A stretch of 64,000 nt of DNA from Sistotremastrum niveocremeum HHB9708 (Eukaryota > Basidiomycota > Agaricomycetes > Sistotremastrales > Sistotremastraceae). Below, piece after piece: positions 45,836-57,908 of this stretch (positions within the stretch are counted from its first letter, which is position 1; every line of letters starts with the position of its first letter). Below the pieces are notes generated by a model. That model did no database searches. It was not told where the DNA came from and worked only from the letters and a program-made list of their open reading frames with translations. The position numbers and the translations under genes were made by a program. The DNA lies in assembly GCA_001630475.1 (NCBI GenBank), contig KV419406.1:546991-610990 (forward strand), in the 5' to 3' direction.

Positions 45836-47087
45836 CTATTTTAAGTCAGGCTGATGATAGACAACTTGGCCTCTGTGGCGGAGAGCCGCCACGATCGCAC
45901 CAAGTCTCTGATCCGCCCCTGCGTGTCTCAGGTACGCTTCCGTGTGCGAGGTAACCTCACTCAGTCTCTCCCATTGTGACAAGCCCACCTTCTGCATCCC
46001 CTGTTCAACATTCAAACGGAAATAGACGTCTGGTTGTCCTTGAAAGTCTCGCTCAGTCTCCTCCGCCGTTCTCTCGGAGTCTGTAGCCATTTTCTTCATA
46101 GCTTCGATAGTCTTCAGCGGGAGATGTCTCTGGAGACCTGGGACCTTCTGAACCAGCGACGTCCTCGGGATGCTGATAGTCTCTCCCTTTCCTGCACCGA
46201 TACTGACGAGGCAGCCTATACGGCGTTCGGGGAAGATCAACTTCGCTTCTTCCCTTACTTGTGTGATAGGATTGTTGCGACCCATCCCGCCGTCGATGTA
46301 CCTTTCGCCTACCCGTCCCTCTCCGATGAATATGGGATCGAAGAATGTCGGTGCTGCCGAGGTGGCACGAGCGGCTTCCCAGATTTTACAATTGGTCGTG
46401 GCGTGCTTTGGGACCTCATAGTTTCGGAAGAGCCGTGGGATGGCGGCATTCATGTTGTCCGCTGCCATCGTGCATACGAATCTGGAAGATATTCACCGAC
46501 TGGCAGAGGTTGCATAAAGCGGACAAACATACGTTTTTACACCCCGGTTTCCCGCGCTGATCATTCTTTCATCCTCATCCTCTGTTTTTTCTTTGACAAT
46601 TTTCTTGAAAATATTCTCCAGCGTTCTGGAGGAGAACTTCGCTTCCCCCACCAGCGTTGTGTTCGAGAAGACTTCCTCGGCGAACTGGGCATAACACGCG
46701 ATGGCCTCATCAATGGTCATCCCGAGTCGCCCGAGCATCAGGGCGATGAGTCTGACGATCGAAAAGTAAGCATACACTGTATTCACTTTTGGAGTACAGA
46801 TGATCTGACCCGCCGGTGCTTGTGCCTCCTATAAGATCAAAGTATTCACAAGGTCGAGGAAGATCAACCAGTCCCTCGTCAACTTTGATACGGTACATCA
46901 TCTCTTTCAATATGAGAAGCTCTGACAGCCCTCTTATACCTCCTCCGTCTACATGTAAAGCGTGAGTATCGGTCCGATCAAATATTCAGAGGTAAAAAAT
47001 ATTACCTAGGGAGAGTAGACGGAGGCCATCATCGCGGCGCGTTTGGGCAGGCATAGGGGGGAAGACGAAGAGAGGCGTGGCTGTCAT
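45836..47087 (-). CDS. patatin-like phospholipase domain protein
   Basis: Four exons: 47087-47006, 46948-46810, 46751-46533 and 46481-45836, giving 361 aa. The patatin fold hydrolyses acyl esters of phospholipids or neutral lipids with a Ser-Asp dyad. All key elements are visible: RLLSLDGGGIRGLS (oxyanion loop, split by intron 1), IGGTSTGGLIALMLGRL (GxSxG nucleophile, split by intron 2), SAAPTFFDP and the catalytic IDGGMGRNNP (DGG). It is short, carrying essentially the patatin domain plus about 130 C-terminal residues. It lacks the NB-ARC and repeat extensions often fused to fungal patatins. The start at 47087 (MTATPLFVF) is chosen, but the in-frame ATG at 47054 is equally possible. It is convergent with F-box gene D. 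Confidence 0.88.
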
Positions 47088-47825
47088 CAATCATCTTGGA
47101 TTGAAGCCCTGCAGAGAGTGCATCAACTGCAAGCACGGCCTCGTGTTCCTGGTACAATGGTGTTACCACTCGACGGGCGCTCAGAGATTAGGAACGATGG
47201 GGCAAACACCGGTTGGATAGAAATTAAAAGTGAGACCATAACCAATCGTCTCTTTGGTGTTTTATGCTGGAATCTGGAATATTTGTTTCGTACTGAGTTT
47301 TGTGGGCTGAGAGTCCGCTGAAGCGTCTTCAGCAGTTTTCAGTGATACCATCAGCCAATCGAGTGCTCAAAGCGTCTTCCAGACTCGGATCCGCAGCATT
47401 CGTAGACACCAGTAGTGACCCCAAAATAATTCCAAGAAGTGATAGCGATTTATTTAAGTAGGATACCAGTAGCAGTGGCTGATGATCGAGGGCGAGGTTC
47501 GGACATTGCGGTGATCTCCCACTTGCTTCGGCGATAAAGGGATCCCGCCCGAGAGCCGGCATCGGCTTGATGCCCACACCGTCGGCCGAACTTCGAATGG
47601 TGGGATCGTCGAAAATTTTGCCAGGAGCCTTGCCAGGAGCCTACAATCGCGATACAGAGCAATTAATTTTATTGCCGATGTGGAACTACAGCTAATGCTA
47701 CACATTGAACCTTCCATCCTCTTCTCATGTATCTTCATCATTAATACTTACCGCCCACAATTCCTACTGATTCCCGATTACAACTGACTTAATCCGTCTC
47801 TTACATACTCTTCGAACAAGGGCTA
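47088..47825. other. intergenic, no gene supported
   Basis: Contains a small tandem repeat (CCAGGAGCCTTG repeated, about 47620-47642) and short minus-strand frames. None has recognisable homology or splice partners. Confidence 0.5.
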
Positions 47826-49584
47826 TCAAAACAATAAAGCTTTTTCGTATGAAGAAGAGCGGGAAAAATCACAAACCTTGTATTCCGGGTGCCATCTACT
47901 CAACGCCGGTCTAGCATTAACGATGTCATCCGCAGCCCATTGGATCCTCAGGGCATCCAACTGAGGTGTCGTCTCGTTATCCGGACAGATGATATAAAAT
48001 TGACCCGCTTTGACACGGAGGAGCATATATTGAACCGTCTGCGTCGCGGTCCAAGCTCCTTCAGGTTTTTGAGAAAGTTCACCGGATGAACCTCCGATGC
48101 CCGTGTAGGTCCAGCCGGGTCTAGAATGCGAAACGGGATCAGTATCAATTTGTGACACGAGCATGCGGTGAAGAGTTGAGATTATTAGGCGGGCATGGGG
48201 AAGATGGGGAATAAAAGTTGCGGGGCGGGACAGGTACGTAAAAGCGTGAGACGGAGGGCTCGGTGGGTAGGAGGAAGGAGAAATGGAAAGTGAATGAGAA
48301 GCAGACGGGAAGAAACGTGGGAACGAAGAAGGGTAAACTTTAGTGTGGTTGCGTGCGGGGATAGCGAAAATGACAACGTGGATGGGAGAAGAACAGGGAA
48401 GGATCTAAAGCACATAGCAGACACGGAACTTACACGAAGAGATGAGCCGTAAGCTTCGTGACCGATTGTCGTAACTCATGAGCCAAAGACTCGGTGAGCG
48501 ATTTCACAGCTGCTTTAGAAGCGTTATACGCTGCATTTCCCCTGGAATATGAAAATTCATTATCGTCAAAGATGAACGGCAATGAAAGGCTCAACGTACG
48601 GAGGATTCGTGATACCCTGCTTCGAGCCCGTATTGATTATGAGACTCTGATTTTCTTGATGGATCATGTGGGGAACGAATGTATGTTGGACGTTAATGAC
48701 GCTAAGATGACGAAATTAGCACGAAATTCATAGGATATTGTGAAGATGAGCGTACCCCCATAGATTCGTATTGAGAATTTTCTCCCAGTTTTCTCGATCT
48801 GCAAAAGCTCCACCCTTCAAGCCTATTCCGGCATTGTTGAGCAGAACCGACACCTAGAGATTTGATGGGTGAGGGGGACACAATTCGATGGAATGGGCAC
48901 GACAGGATAGACGGCGCTTGAGGAGATGAGGGGGCGTTTTCCAAGAACAAAGTAAAAGGAAAAATGTGATGGATGGAGATAGAGGGGAAAGGGCAGAAAA
49001 AAAGGATTTTAAAAAGGAGGGCGAACGAGTTTTCAGATGTGGCGGAAAGAGGAGAGCGAGGCATTGACGACTCGAGTAGAAAGCAAAAAGAAAAAGTTTT
49101 CGGCCGTCACCTCACCTCTCCCCATGTCTCAAAGACACGGTCTCTTAATCTCTGGACGTCCTCCAGCTTCGATACGTCCGTCACGACGGAAATGACGTTC
49201 GCGTCGCCAACGAGTTTGACGAGTTCGGTGTGGACAGTTTTTAACTTCGACTCATTGTTGTCTGCGAGGGCAAGTTTCATCCCAACGCTGTTAATCGTAC
49301 CATCATCGTCAGAAAAGGTCGTGTGCAGCTGTACTTTGTGAGACTGACTGAGCGAGTTCACGAGCTGCTGCTAATCCAATACCATCGCCGGCACCTGCAC
49401 ATTGTCAGAAGACTCAGAACCCATCCCAAGCAAGGCAAAGACATCAAAACGTACCAGTGATGACTGCAACTCGACCAGCGTGTATGGCATCATGATGAGG
49501 CGGATCCACAGGAGATCGTACGTCGTGCTCAAAGGCAGCCGACGGTCGGAGAGGTGAGACGCGAGGTGAAGACGTGCGGGCCAT
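47826..49584 (-). CDS. short-chain dehydrogenase/reductase (third type)
   Basis: Seven exons: 49584-49455, 49394-49349, 49287-49116, 48853-48756, 48701-48600, 48541-48434 and 48120-47826, giving 316 aa. SDR landmarks are VAVITGAGDGIGLAAARELA (cofactor binding), VVTDVS, LLNNAG, the catalytic INTGSKQG, AAYNASKAAVKSL (YxxxK) and PGWTYTG. The tail (residues about 220-316) is longer than in minimal SDRs and contains W- and D-rich segments. Two introns (49115-48854, 262 nt; 48433-48121, 313 nt) are longer than the local norm. TATATAAA lies about 90 nt upstream. The substrate is unknown. It is not closely related to the other SDRs in the window. Confidence 0.86.
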
Positions 49585-49667
49585 GTTCAGTTTACAAGTG
49601 GTCAATTTTCAAGCAAGAATAAGGAGGCAGGGGAGAATGTAGAAGAGATGGGGCTGTGACCGGAAGG

Positions 49668-49677
49668 CTTTATATAT
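49668..49677 (-). promoter_or_regulatory. TATA box of the SDR at 47826
   Basis: ATATATAAAG on the minus strand is 84-93 nt upstream of the start codon at 49584. Confidence 0.45.
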
Positions 49678-50094
49678 GCGCTAGTAAGGATCATAACGAT
49701 CATAGCGCCTTGTCTCATGATTTGGGGTCCAAACTTTGCGACGGAGAAAAACGTCACCGGGCTATGCTCTGTGGGGTCATTAGCCTCTTTCGCTTCGCAG
49801 GTCCCAGGGGCAACAATGTGAGAGAATGGATACTATTAACTATCATAAAATACATGTACGGAAAGAAAAGATCTTCTCTCAAGAAAAAAAATAGTAGGGA
49901 ATAGAACGGAAAGGGGCTGGCGTCGTTCAGCAATTGCTATCAACGAAAGGAAAGGAGGGAGAAGGGGGATATATCCAGCATATTCAGGTTTGAAAAGTCG
50001 AAAGGTTCATAGAGAGGCACCGTAGGACAAGAAAGAAGGAAAGGCGTTCCGGATTTAGATCCGAAACCGAGGGAATAACGACGCTCCTCGTTCC

Positions 50095-52543
50095 TTAGGA
50101 AGAGGAGAGCGTAGGCGAGCTAGCACCAGTCGTGCTAGTCGTGTTCGTGGTGGTCGTAGCAGCAGTGCTAGGCGTCTGTGCAGTCGCAGATCCATTCGTC
50201 GAACCAGGAGGAGGGTCAATGCCCATCTTCGCTCTGACCACCTCGAAAGTCTTGAGCATCTTTCTCCTGGCGCCGAGCGCGGCAACACCCTTAGCCTCGA
50301 GCGCAGCCTCGTCCATCATAACCATGTCCCTCCAATTCATGCCCTCGAAGTTCGGCGTGTATTTGTGAAGACGTAAAGAACGAAGCCAGCTGGGGACATC
50401 GTTCAGGACGCTCGGATCGACATCTTCGTCCTTGTCTTTTCCGCCTACTTGGGATCCTGCGGATTTGTTCCCAGAGTTAGGAGAACGACCTCCTGATCCA
50501 CGATGCATGTTTCCACCTCTCATCCCTCCGACGCCTCCCATGTTGTTAACCATACCGGGTTGCATTCCGAATCCAGCCATGGCAGGATTGAACGCGGCGG
50601 CGGCGGCGATCTGAGCACTGAGAAGCTGATGTTGAGCATCAGGAGAGAGTTGGCCAGCAGCAGCAGCTGCGGCTGCGAGATTGAATCCATTCATCCCGTT
50701 CATCCCATTAAGAGCCGGAATTCCTCCCTGAAGGTTCTGGAGGTTCATGGCGTTGAGCATGTTCATGTTCATCCCATTCAACCCGAACCCAGGCATGCCG
50801 TTCATGCCGTTCATCCCAAGACCCATCGCAGCGGCAGCAGCCTGAGCTTGCGCCTGAGGTGTCGGGCTCGACAGTCCACCAAATCCTCCGGGGACGATCC
50901 CATTATTGCCTCCTCCACGTCCGTCGTCACTTCCTCCAAATCTTCCCGAAGATATGTTTGAAAAGCCGCCTGGGCTTGCGCGTGCCCAGTTCTGTTGTTG
51001 TTGCTGTTGGGATGATAGTTGTGCATGTACGCCTCCTCCTACTCCAGCTCCTCCGCTAACGTTTCGCATGCCAGTCGGGCTGGCTCCTCCACGACCTCCT
51101 GGACCTCCCGGAACGAGAAGATTCCCATCATCACCATATATATCACCATTGTTCGTCGATCCGCCGGAGGCTGTCCTGGAGGTACGACGGAACTTGCGAG
51201 GATCGTCAAGCTGGACCTTGCCGCCGTTGTTATTGGACAATGTCCAATTAGCGAGACGGTTGGTCACTGCGTCGATATTCGCCTGAGCTCCACCATTGGT
51301 CGTACTCTCTCCATTGAACATAGGAACGAGAGGTGTGTTGACCATGGATGCCCAATTGCCGCCAACCATAGGCGAAAGCTGGTCATCCAAATTCGCGCTC
51401 TCCGCACGAACGCTCCTGGAGAAGGAGTTTGCAACGCCAGAGAAATCGGTCGATTTCGGGCGGGCACCGCTAAGATTGCCTGGGCTAAGCGTAGCTCTGG
51501 CAATGCTGCTCGTATCTATGTCTCCGCTCGAAGATCCGGAATTGGGAGGAGGAGGAGAGCTGGATGCACTTTCGGCGACCTGACCAAGATGAGGACCTCC
51601 AACTCCGCTCTGCCACATGCTCCTATTTCCTTCAGCGATGAGAGTCCCAGGAGCAGAGATACGGTGGGCAGCGTTTGCCTTCAACTTGGCACGTTGCTGA
51701 GCGAGCGTAGCGGCTGCTTCGTTGTTGGTGCTATTGGCGCCCTGATTGTTGCCTCCCGGGGAGGGAGGGACCAACGCAGACTCGGGGGAGAGGAAGGACG
51801 ACGAAGTGGTAGATTCGAGGGCGAGAGATTGGCGTTGAGTGAAGTTTCTGGATGGAGAGTTGGGTGTCTTCACGCTAGGCGACTTGAGACCCATACTCGC
51901 GAGTTTTGCTTCCATCTGACTCTGCATAGAACCCCCTAACGGCACAAAAAGTAAGCATACATAGTCAGGGAAAGGCAGCAAACACATACCTCCGACACTG
52001 GGACTGAGCAAAGCAGTCATCGGGTCTGATCGGGCCATCTGCTGAAGCAGAGTGATGAAGAACCTGATCTGGACTTGGGTGGAATGTTGGATGAGACTGT
52101 ACAAAGCAGCGGTGCGCTCTGCCTCTGAAAGAACGCGGAACCACTGTTCGATAGCGGAAAGCTCCTCCTTGAAGTTGACATCAAGGGAGGCAGCCGCCAT
52201 CTCCTCTAAAGTCGCCTCGTAATTTTGCAAGTTCTCGAACCATTGGTCAATAGCATCGGCTGTCGACACAGTACATGTCAGATTCATGAATAATTGAATC
52301 AGATTACTACACACCTTCAGGCGTTTGGAAGACCCCGCTGCCACCTAAAAGTTCGCTGGTGGGCCTCGCGCCAGATATGCCACCGGGACGAGGGGATGGA
52401 GCGGATCCCAGACCGTTTCCTGAGACGATGCGAGAAGAAGGGCCCATGGATGCACGCGCAGTAGCAGCGCGTCCATTGCCATTAGCACCTCCGGGACCAG
52501 GGGATGGAGATGGGCTAGTCGACGGTGGGCGAAGAGTAGCCAT
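50095..52543 (-). CDS. VTS1/Smaug-type SAM-domain RNA-binding protein
   Basis: Three exons, 52543-52315, 52259-51990 and 51935-50095, give 779 aa. Vts1 binds Smaug-recognition hairpins in mRNA through its SAM domain and recruits deadenylation and decay factors in the cytoplasm. The N-terminal domain (about residues 77-155: DAIDQWFENLQNYEATLEEM, FFITLLQQMAR) matches the conserved Vts1 N-terminal region. The C-terminal SAM domain is at about residues 679-739 (VPSWLRSLRLHKYTPNFEGM ... LEAKGVAALGARRKML) and includes the basic GARRK loop that contacts RNA. In between lie Ser/Pro/Asn-rich disorder, a poly-Gln run, and a remarkable Met/Gly/Asn-rich tract (MNGMNGMPGFGLNGMNMNM). The second intron is 54 nt and in frame; retention would insert 18 residues without a stop. 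Start at ATG 52543. Confidence 0.93.
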
Positions 52544-54915
52544 TACTGAGAATTTTCTTTTTGCTCGTTCAAGAGAGAGAGTAAGAGATTATAGAATGTA
52601 TTTTGAGACCTGCTGAGCGTCTTGAGCGCTGATTGGATTGGGCGAGCGGCGTCAGACGTCGAGTCAACGCAGCGTGTAAAAAGGCTTTTTCTCGTATTGA
52701 GATTTAAGAAAAGAATTGAGCACGCAGTGAAGACTTGGATGCTGGCAAGTCTCTGGATTGGATGCAGACGAGACCAGCGGACCTGCCGGTCTAGCGAAAG
52801 ACGGAGGAGGAGATGGAGGTGGAGGAAGAGGCTGATGGCGGACAAGGAACCGACCGTCGTTATATACGCGCCTCGGCATCAGGTCGCCCTCACGTTGCTA
52901 AGGCCTGTTTTACCCACCGGCCCCCTCCGTCCTATTATTCCTTTCAGGCCCCAATATTCCGCATATATTTCACAATTGTCTGCCTTGTTATTTCTCTAAT
53001 TATTGCGCACAACTGGGACGCCAGACTCTACATTTGCCCGACAGCAATTGAGCGCGACGCTCCTAATCGGTCGAACAAGGCGGTCCCCACTGGCATCATC
53101 CGGTCAGACGCAAATCAGACTCATCTCCTTGATGATCATGCCTGTAGCACAATAACACGGCTGGGGCGCAGTCAGCATCATGATCCCAACTGGACCGCCT
53201 GACCGTCCAACCAGCCCTTGTCTTTGGTCTCGAATCCAATCTGAGCTTGTGGGGATTGGAACATGAGGTATCCGCTCTGCTCACACGAGGTCTACCTTCT
53301 GCTCTTCCTCTCTTCATCCATCGTGCCATCTGACGCCCACCTGGAACCTTGGTCAGTGCCTAAGATCGTCGAAAACACGTTTTCTTGTGCTTGCTGGCAC
53401 CTGCTTTCGTCATTTATTGGTATCTATTCTCCGACGTATGGTCTTGGAGTTTAAAGAAGACGGCTTATCATGATTTGCTATCTGAAAGCCCAGCTGGTGA
53501 TATTTGCGTTCCTGGGACAATTTATTATGGCCGGCGTCTTCATGATTTCCCGAGAGCGTCCGATCATTAACTCTCGACCTAGACGGCTTAGATCTTGGCC
53601 AATGTGTATAGCGCTAGTATAGTCGCGTGTCGTCACGTCTCCTTACGTCTTGACCTGTTCAAAGAGAATGGCTATCTATTGGCGGAAAACCTGGCAACAT
53701 TGCACTCTATGATGCGGCAGGCCGCTCGAACTTTCACGTACTCAGGCCCGCTCCACCTGCAGGACAGGTTTTGCATCCATCAGGGCTTTACCGATGCGCC
53801 GCAACTCGAATCACGGCGCGGGAGATCAAACCTCTTGGTAATCAAACCCCAACGTGTGGAAAATCTGCGAAACTAGTCTTCGACCGTCCTCAACGCCAAA
53901 GTCAACATCATCATCCTCTCAATTGCTCACACTGGTTGGGTCCAATTACCCAAACATTGGATCATCATCAGTACTCTATCAGCTCAAACGATTGATTGAT
54001 TCAGATAAGTGTACGGTAGCACAGTAAATTACTACCCATAACAACTCCTCTCAGGCTTTGTAGATAGAGGTTCGATAGCTTCTCTTCTTTGAGATCATCA
54101 CAGACTATCATCGAACACAACTACTTCTTCATTGCTATCAGCCATTCTATGGGATGGAACAAGAAGTAAAGCGGATATAACGGACATACTTTCCCTGATT
54201 GGCAATTCCGATGACACCGAATACTTCGGACAGCAGTTTTACATAATTGCCCTGCTAGGCTTGTCTCTTAGTCTCTTGCGGTCTTGCCTGCCTTTCATAT
54301 TCTCACCCCGGGTCGCCAAAGCACTCTGAAGCTTATATTCCAAATGACATTTGATAGGCGACTCGATCCAATCAACCACATGAGTTTCTCTCCCAGAAAT
54401 GACCAAGGAACACCGAGAATTCAATATTAATTCGATTTCCTGCCAGACAGTGCCAGTGATAGCACCGCATCATAATTTCCCATGTCCGACGATCACTTAC
54501 AGTTTAACTTCGAAGATATTTCAGTTAACGCTTCTCATCCAGATGTGCACCTCCGAATAGTGCTACTTCCAGCGCCAGTGCCGATCTTTTATAGCCGAGT
54601 CGGACATTCCTGCTACATCGACTCGCTGGTAGCGCGACAGTCACGTCCGAGCACGGAAAATTTCTCTGTCCAATTGCACATCCGCATATAGAAACTGGCT
54701 CTTGACTTGTGGGATCGGCGACGGCGAGGGGACTGTGCTCGCTGACGAATCTAGTTCTGAGGATTATGAGAGTTCTGGCCTCGCATGTGTCATACTGGTC
54801 TGGCAGGTATAAGACTCGTGGCCAGACCATCTGGGATGGCCTTCCTCAATAACTCTACGACCCCGTATTTGCCTCATCTACTCATCACACCGAGATCGAT
54901 TATTTCGTCGAACAA
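52544..54915. other. intergenic, no gene supported
   Basis: Upstream region of VTS1 (minus) and of the SDR at 54916 (plus). There are several short frames with no motifs and no RNA gene recognised. Confidence 0.55.
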
Positions 54916-56010
54916 ATGGCTACCCTCGATCGTGACTCTCTCTTCAGTGTTGCAGGACTTGTCGCGGTTGTGACTGGAGGAGGAACTGGTAGGCTATCTA
55001 TGCACCAAAGTCCATCGATGACCCTTGACATTGATTGTAGGCATTGGATTGATGATGGCCAAAGCCCTCGAGAAGAACGGCGCGACCGTATACATCGTCG
55101 GCCGTCGTTTCGATGTTCTTGAAAAAGCAGCCAAGGAGAATTCTGTCAGTGCATGATTTACCCTAAATTTAACTCCATGTTTACGAATATGGCTCAGACA
55201 TACGGGAAAATAATTCCTCTTCAAGGCGACGTCTCGTCCAAAGAATCGCTTCTTTCAGTCGTTAGTGCAATCAAGGCACGAACGGGATATATAAACCTCT
55301 TGGTCAACAACTCGGGGATCATGGGCAATACGATTCAAGACCTTCCAAATGCATATCCAGGATCCGGAAAATCTGTGAAAGAACTTCAAGAATATCTATG
55401 GAACTCTGAGAGCGTCGAAGAATTCGTCAACGTGTTCAAAGTCAACCTCGGAGGTGTTTGGTTTGGCACGATCGCTTTCTTGCAACTTTTAGAGGAAGGC
55501 AATAAGCCCGGTCGAGGTGTCGCGGGAGTAACCAGTCAAGTGATCACCATTTCCAGTATCGAAGGCTTTCGCAGGTACGTCTTACGGTCCTCATATGTTT
55601 GCTCAAACTCACTAGATGGGTTGATAGGGACTCGAAACCTCTTACGGTCCCATACAACCTGTCCAAAATAGCTGCAACCCAACTCGGAAAAACTCTCTCA
55701 AATATTCTCGTAGATGTAGGTTCCTTTTGGTCCTCTTCATTCGAATACAACTGAAGATGATTTCATCTAGTACGATATCCGCAGCAACGTTATTGCACCG
55801 GGACTCTATCCCTCCGAAATGAGCGACGGTGTTATAGACGCTCAAACTGCTACCGTCCCGAAAGAAATCGTTCCCATGAGAAGGCCTGGAACAGAACTAG
55901 ATATGGGAGGATTGATATTGTATCTTGCTAGTCGGGCTGGGGCGTATAGCTCTGGGAGTGTCTATTTGAGTGATGGTGCGAGACTGGGGTTGTTTCCGAA
56001 TAGCTACTAG
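54916..56010 (+). CDS. classical short-chain dehydrogenase/reductase (copy 2)
   Basis: Five exons: 54916-54988, 55041-55144, 55198-55574, 55628-55715 and 55771-56010, giving 293 aa. Intron positions and several exon lengths (104 and 88 nt) match the paralogue at 37446. Motifs are VVTGGGTGIGLMMAKALE (cofactor), VGRR, GDVSS, VNNSG, VITISSIEGFRR, YNLSK (YxxxK) and NVIAPGLYPSEM. The catalytic set is complete. The pair is more distant from each other than a recent tandem copy would be: the C-terminal 80 residues are well conserved, while the segment between VNNSG and the helix after it differs. The substrate is unknown. Confidence 0.87.
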
Positions 56011-56894
56011 AGCTTTGGATATTGCATAACATGGAATGATAGGATGAAACCGATAGCCATACAGTTGAGAGCAAGAGCATGGAAGTGATCACCACAAGAA
56101 ATCAGGTTGGAGATGCAAGGGCAGTGGGCTCGGCGGGATTTCCAGGACAGACCTGACGCTAAGGCACGTACAAGTAGCACCAGCGCATGTCGTAAATAAC
56201 AACCTGAAACATTTAAATATTAATGTTTCCTGAGTTGTGGGATTCTCGGATGTTCGAACACCTCCAGAAGTAGACGCTAAGGGGTATCAAATTTTATGAG
56301 AAAACAGGCTCACCGGTATGCATGGTTATCGTTGTGCATCTGTCACGGAAAAAGCAGGTGCTCTTGAGTACACATGCTCAAAGTAAACCGCAGCTCAGTG
56401 GATACGCGCAACGAGCTCTTGCGTTTCACGGGGACAGAGTTCCTGCTCGCGCGGGAACAATCCTAAGTGTCGGAACTTGAAGAGAAGCGCTGAATCGCGC
56501 CTTGAAAAAAACCTCCGATGGCTTCTTCGAAGCCTATTGTTTGTTCGCCCTCTTGAGTCGATTGCTGAGTCTAGATTGCTCTGTGCAAAATGCCAGCGTT
56601 TCGCCATTCTCCTTCCCTTCCACGAGGTGCTGAGACAGTGATGTCTATCGGAGCAAAGGTGAACCAAGGAGTAGTTACTGTATTAATCTTCGATTTGACA
56701 CTTCTGACCTTCTTAGGTAACTCAAACGAAAGACACAGAAGCGAGAACGAGACCGCAAGGTTGACGAGGATCGATAGGTACCAAATACACAAGAAAATGA
56801 AGCGCACTAATCAAGCCGTGGTATGTAAGATACAGTGGCAGATGCAAGACAACACAAACATTCGGGATCAAAGAAGGAGCAGACAAGGATAATT

Positions 56895-57908
56895 TTATGC
56901 CCGCGCGTATTGTTGTCCACCAGGTCCGTTAGGTACAGCATCATATTCCTGAGGCTCATTCTTCACCGGGTATTCCTCGTCCAAATCCAAAGGTGTCATC
57001 ATTCCGACAGTCGTATAAATGAGAACGATGATGAACTCCATGACGACGGACATGGCGGTGTATAGTGCGAGACTGCCGAAGATAGGGTTGAAGTTGGATA
57101 ATGGGGATGTCTGGAGAGCATCGAGGAAGGTGTATAGGACACGGACGAGGAAGAATGGAAGGGCGCAAGAAATGCCGATGAGGAGCTAGAGGGGGAATAT
57201 GAGTGACAGTTCTTCTAGTACAGGTAAAAAGGGAACGCACTCTGCGACGATGTACTCTGATTTCGTCCCGATGTACCCAACAATACCCATGGATAAGCAC
57301 CAGTGCGATATAGACGATGAGGAACAAAACGCCCCCAGCTTTACGTTGAGAGCTCGAGTTCTTCCTGGAGTTCGAGTTTTCGGAAGTGATACCAACAGTT
57401 GCGGAGATGACCAATGCCATTCCGACGATGATGACCAGGTGCAGGATTCGGAATATTTTAGAGTGCTGTCCGATAGCTTGCATACCAGGGCTGTCCGAGC
57501 GTTGTGCACTAATGACAGGTCCAAGACAGGTCAGTCAAGATACCCAACGACATAACACGACGAGTACTTACACAGTGCTCAAGAAGCCCATGGTCGCGAA
57601 GAACAGCGGAGTGAGACCTATACTGACGACAATGGATGCCGCCGTGAACAATCCCGTGCTAGGATTTGCTGTTTTCTCCAGAATAATTATAAGAATGGCA
57701 CCCGCGACACGAACTGATCATCATGGTTAGTATACAAGTGAGACATTCTGACTAACAGATATTCACCAATGGAGAAAATGGCCAAGAATATCCACCCGGA
57801 TGTACGACGGAATCCATGTCTGAACACGAGGAGAAGGGTCAGCAGCACCATGGGTACATAGAGTGCTAATTGCACGGCTGCTACGATTCCGCGATCAGGA
57901 AGACCCAT
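56895..57908 (-). CDS. seven-helix membrane protein, DUF7702-like
   Basis: Four exons, 57908-57767, 57713-57572, 57508-57241 and 57185-56895, give 280 aa. The start is the ATG of MGLPDRGIVAAVQ. Hydrophobic helices follow one another: VQLALYVPMVLLTLLLVF, a second through the first intron, VAGAILIIIL, FTAASIVVSIGL, ILHLVIIVGMALVI, GGVLFLIVYIALVLIHG, LLIGISCALPFFLVRVLYT and SVVMEFIIVLIYTTVGMMT. The order and the HRR-LLIGIS junction fit the fungal DUF7702 family of integral membrane proteins, whose role is unknown. It is not a canonical GPCR by motif. The Pro/Gly-rich C-terminal tail ends GPGGQQYARA. Confidence 0.75.

Noticed and set aside
47329-47577. 82-codon minus-strand frame upstream of the patatin gene, ending in Cys
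   Set aside because: A terminal Cys alone is not a CaaX box, and there is no pheromone-like length or context or any other motif.
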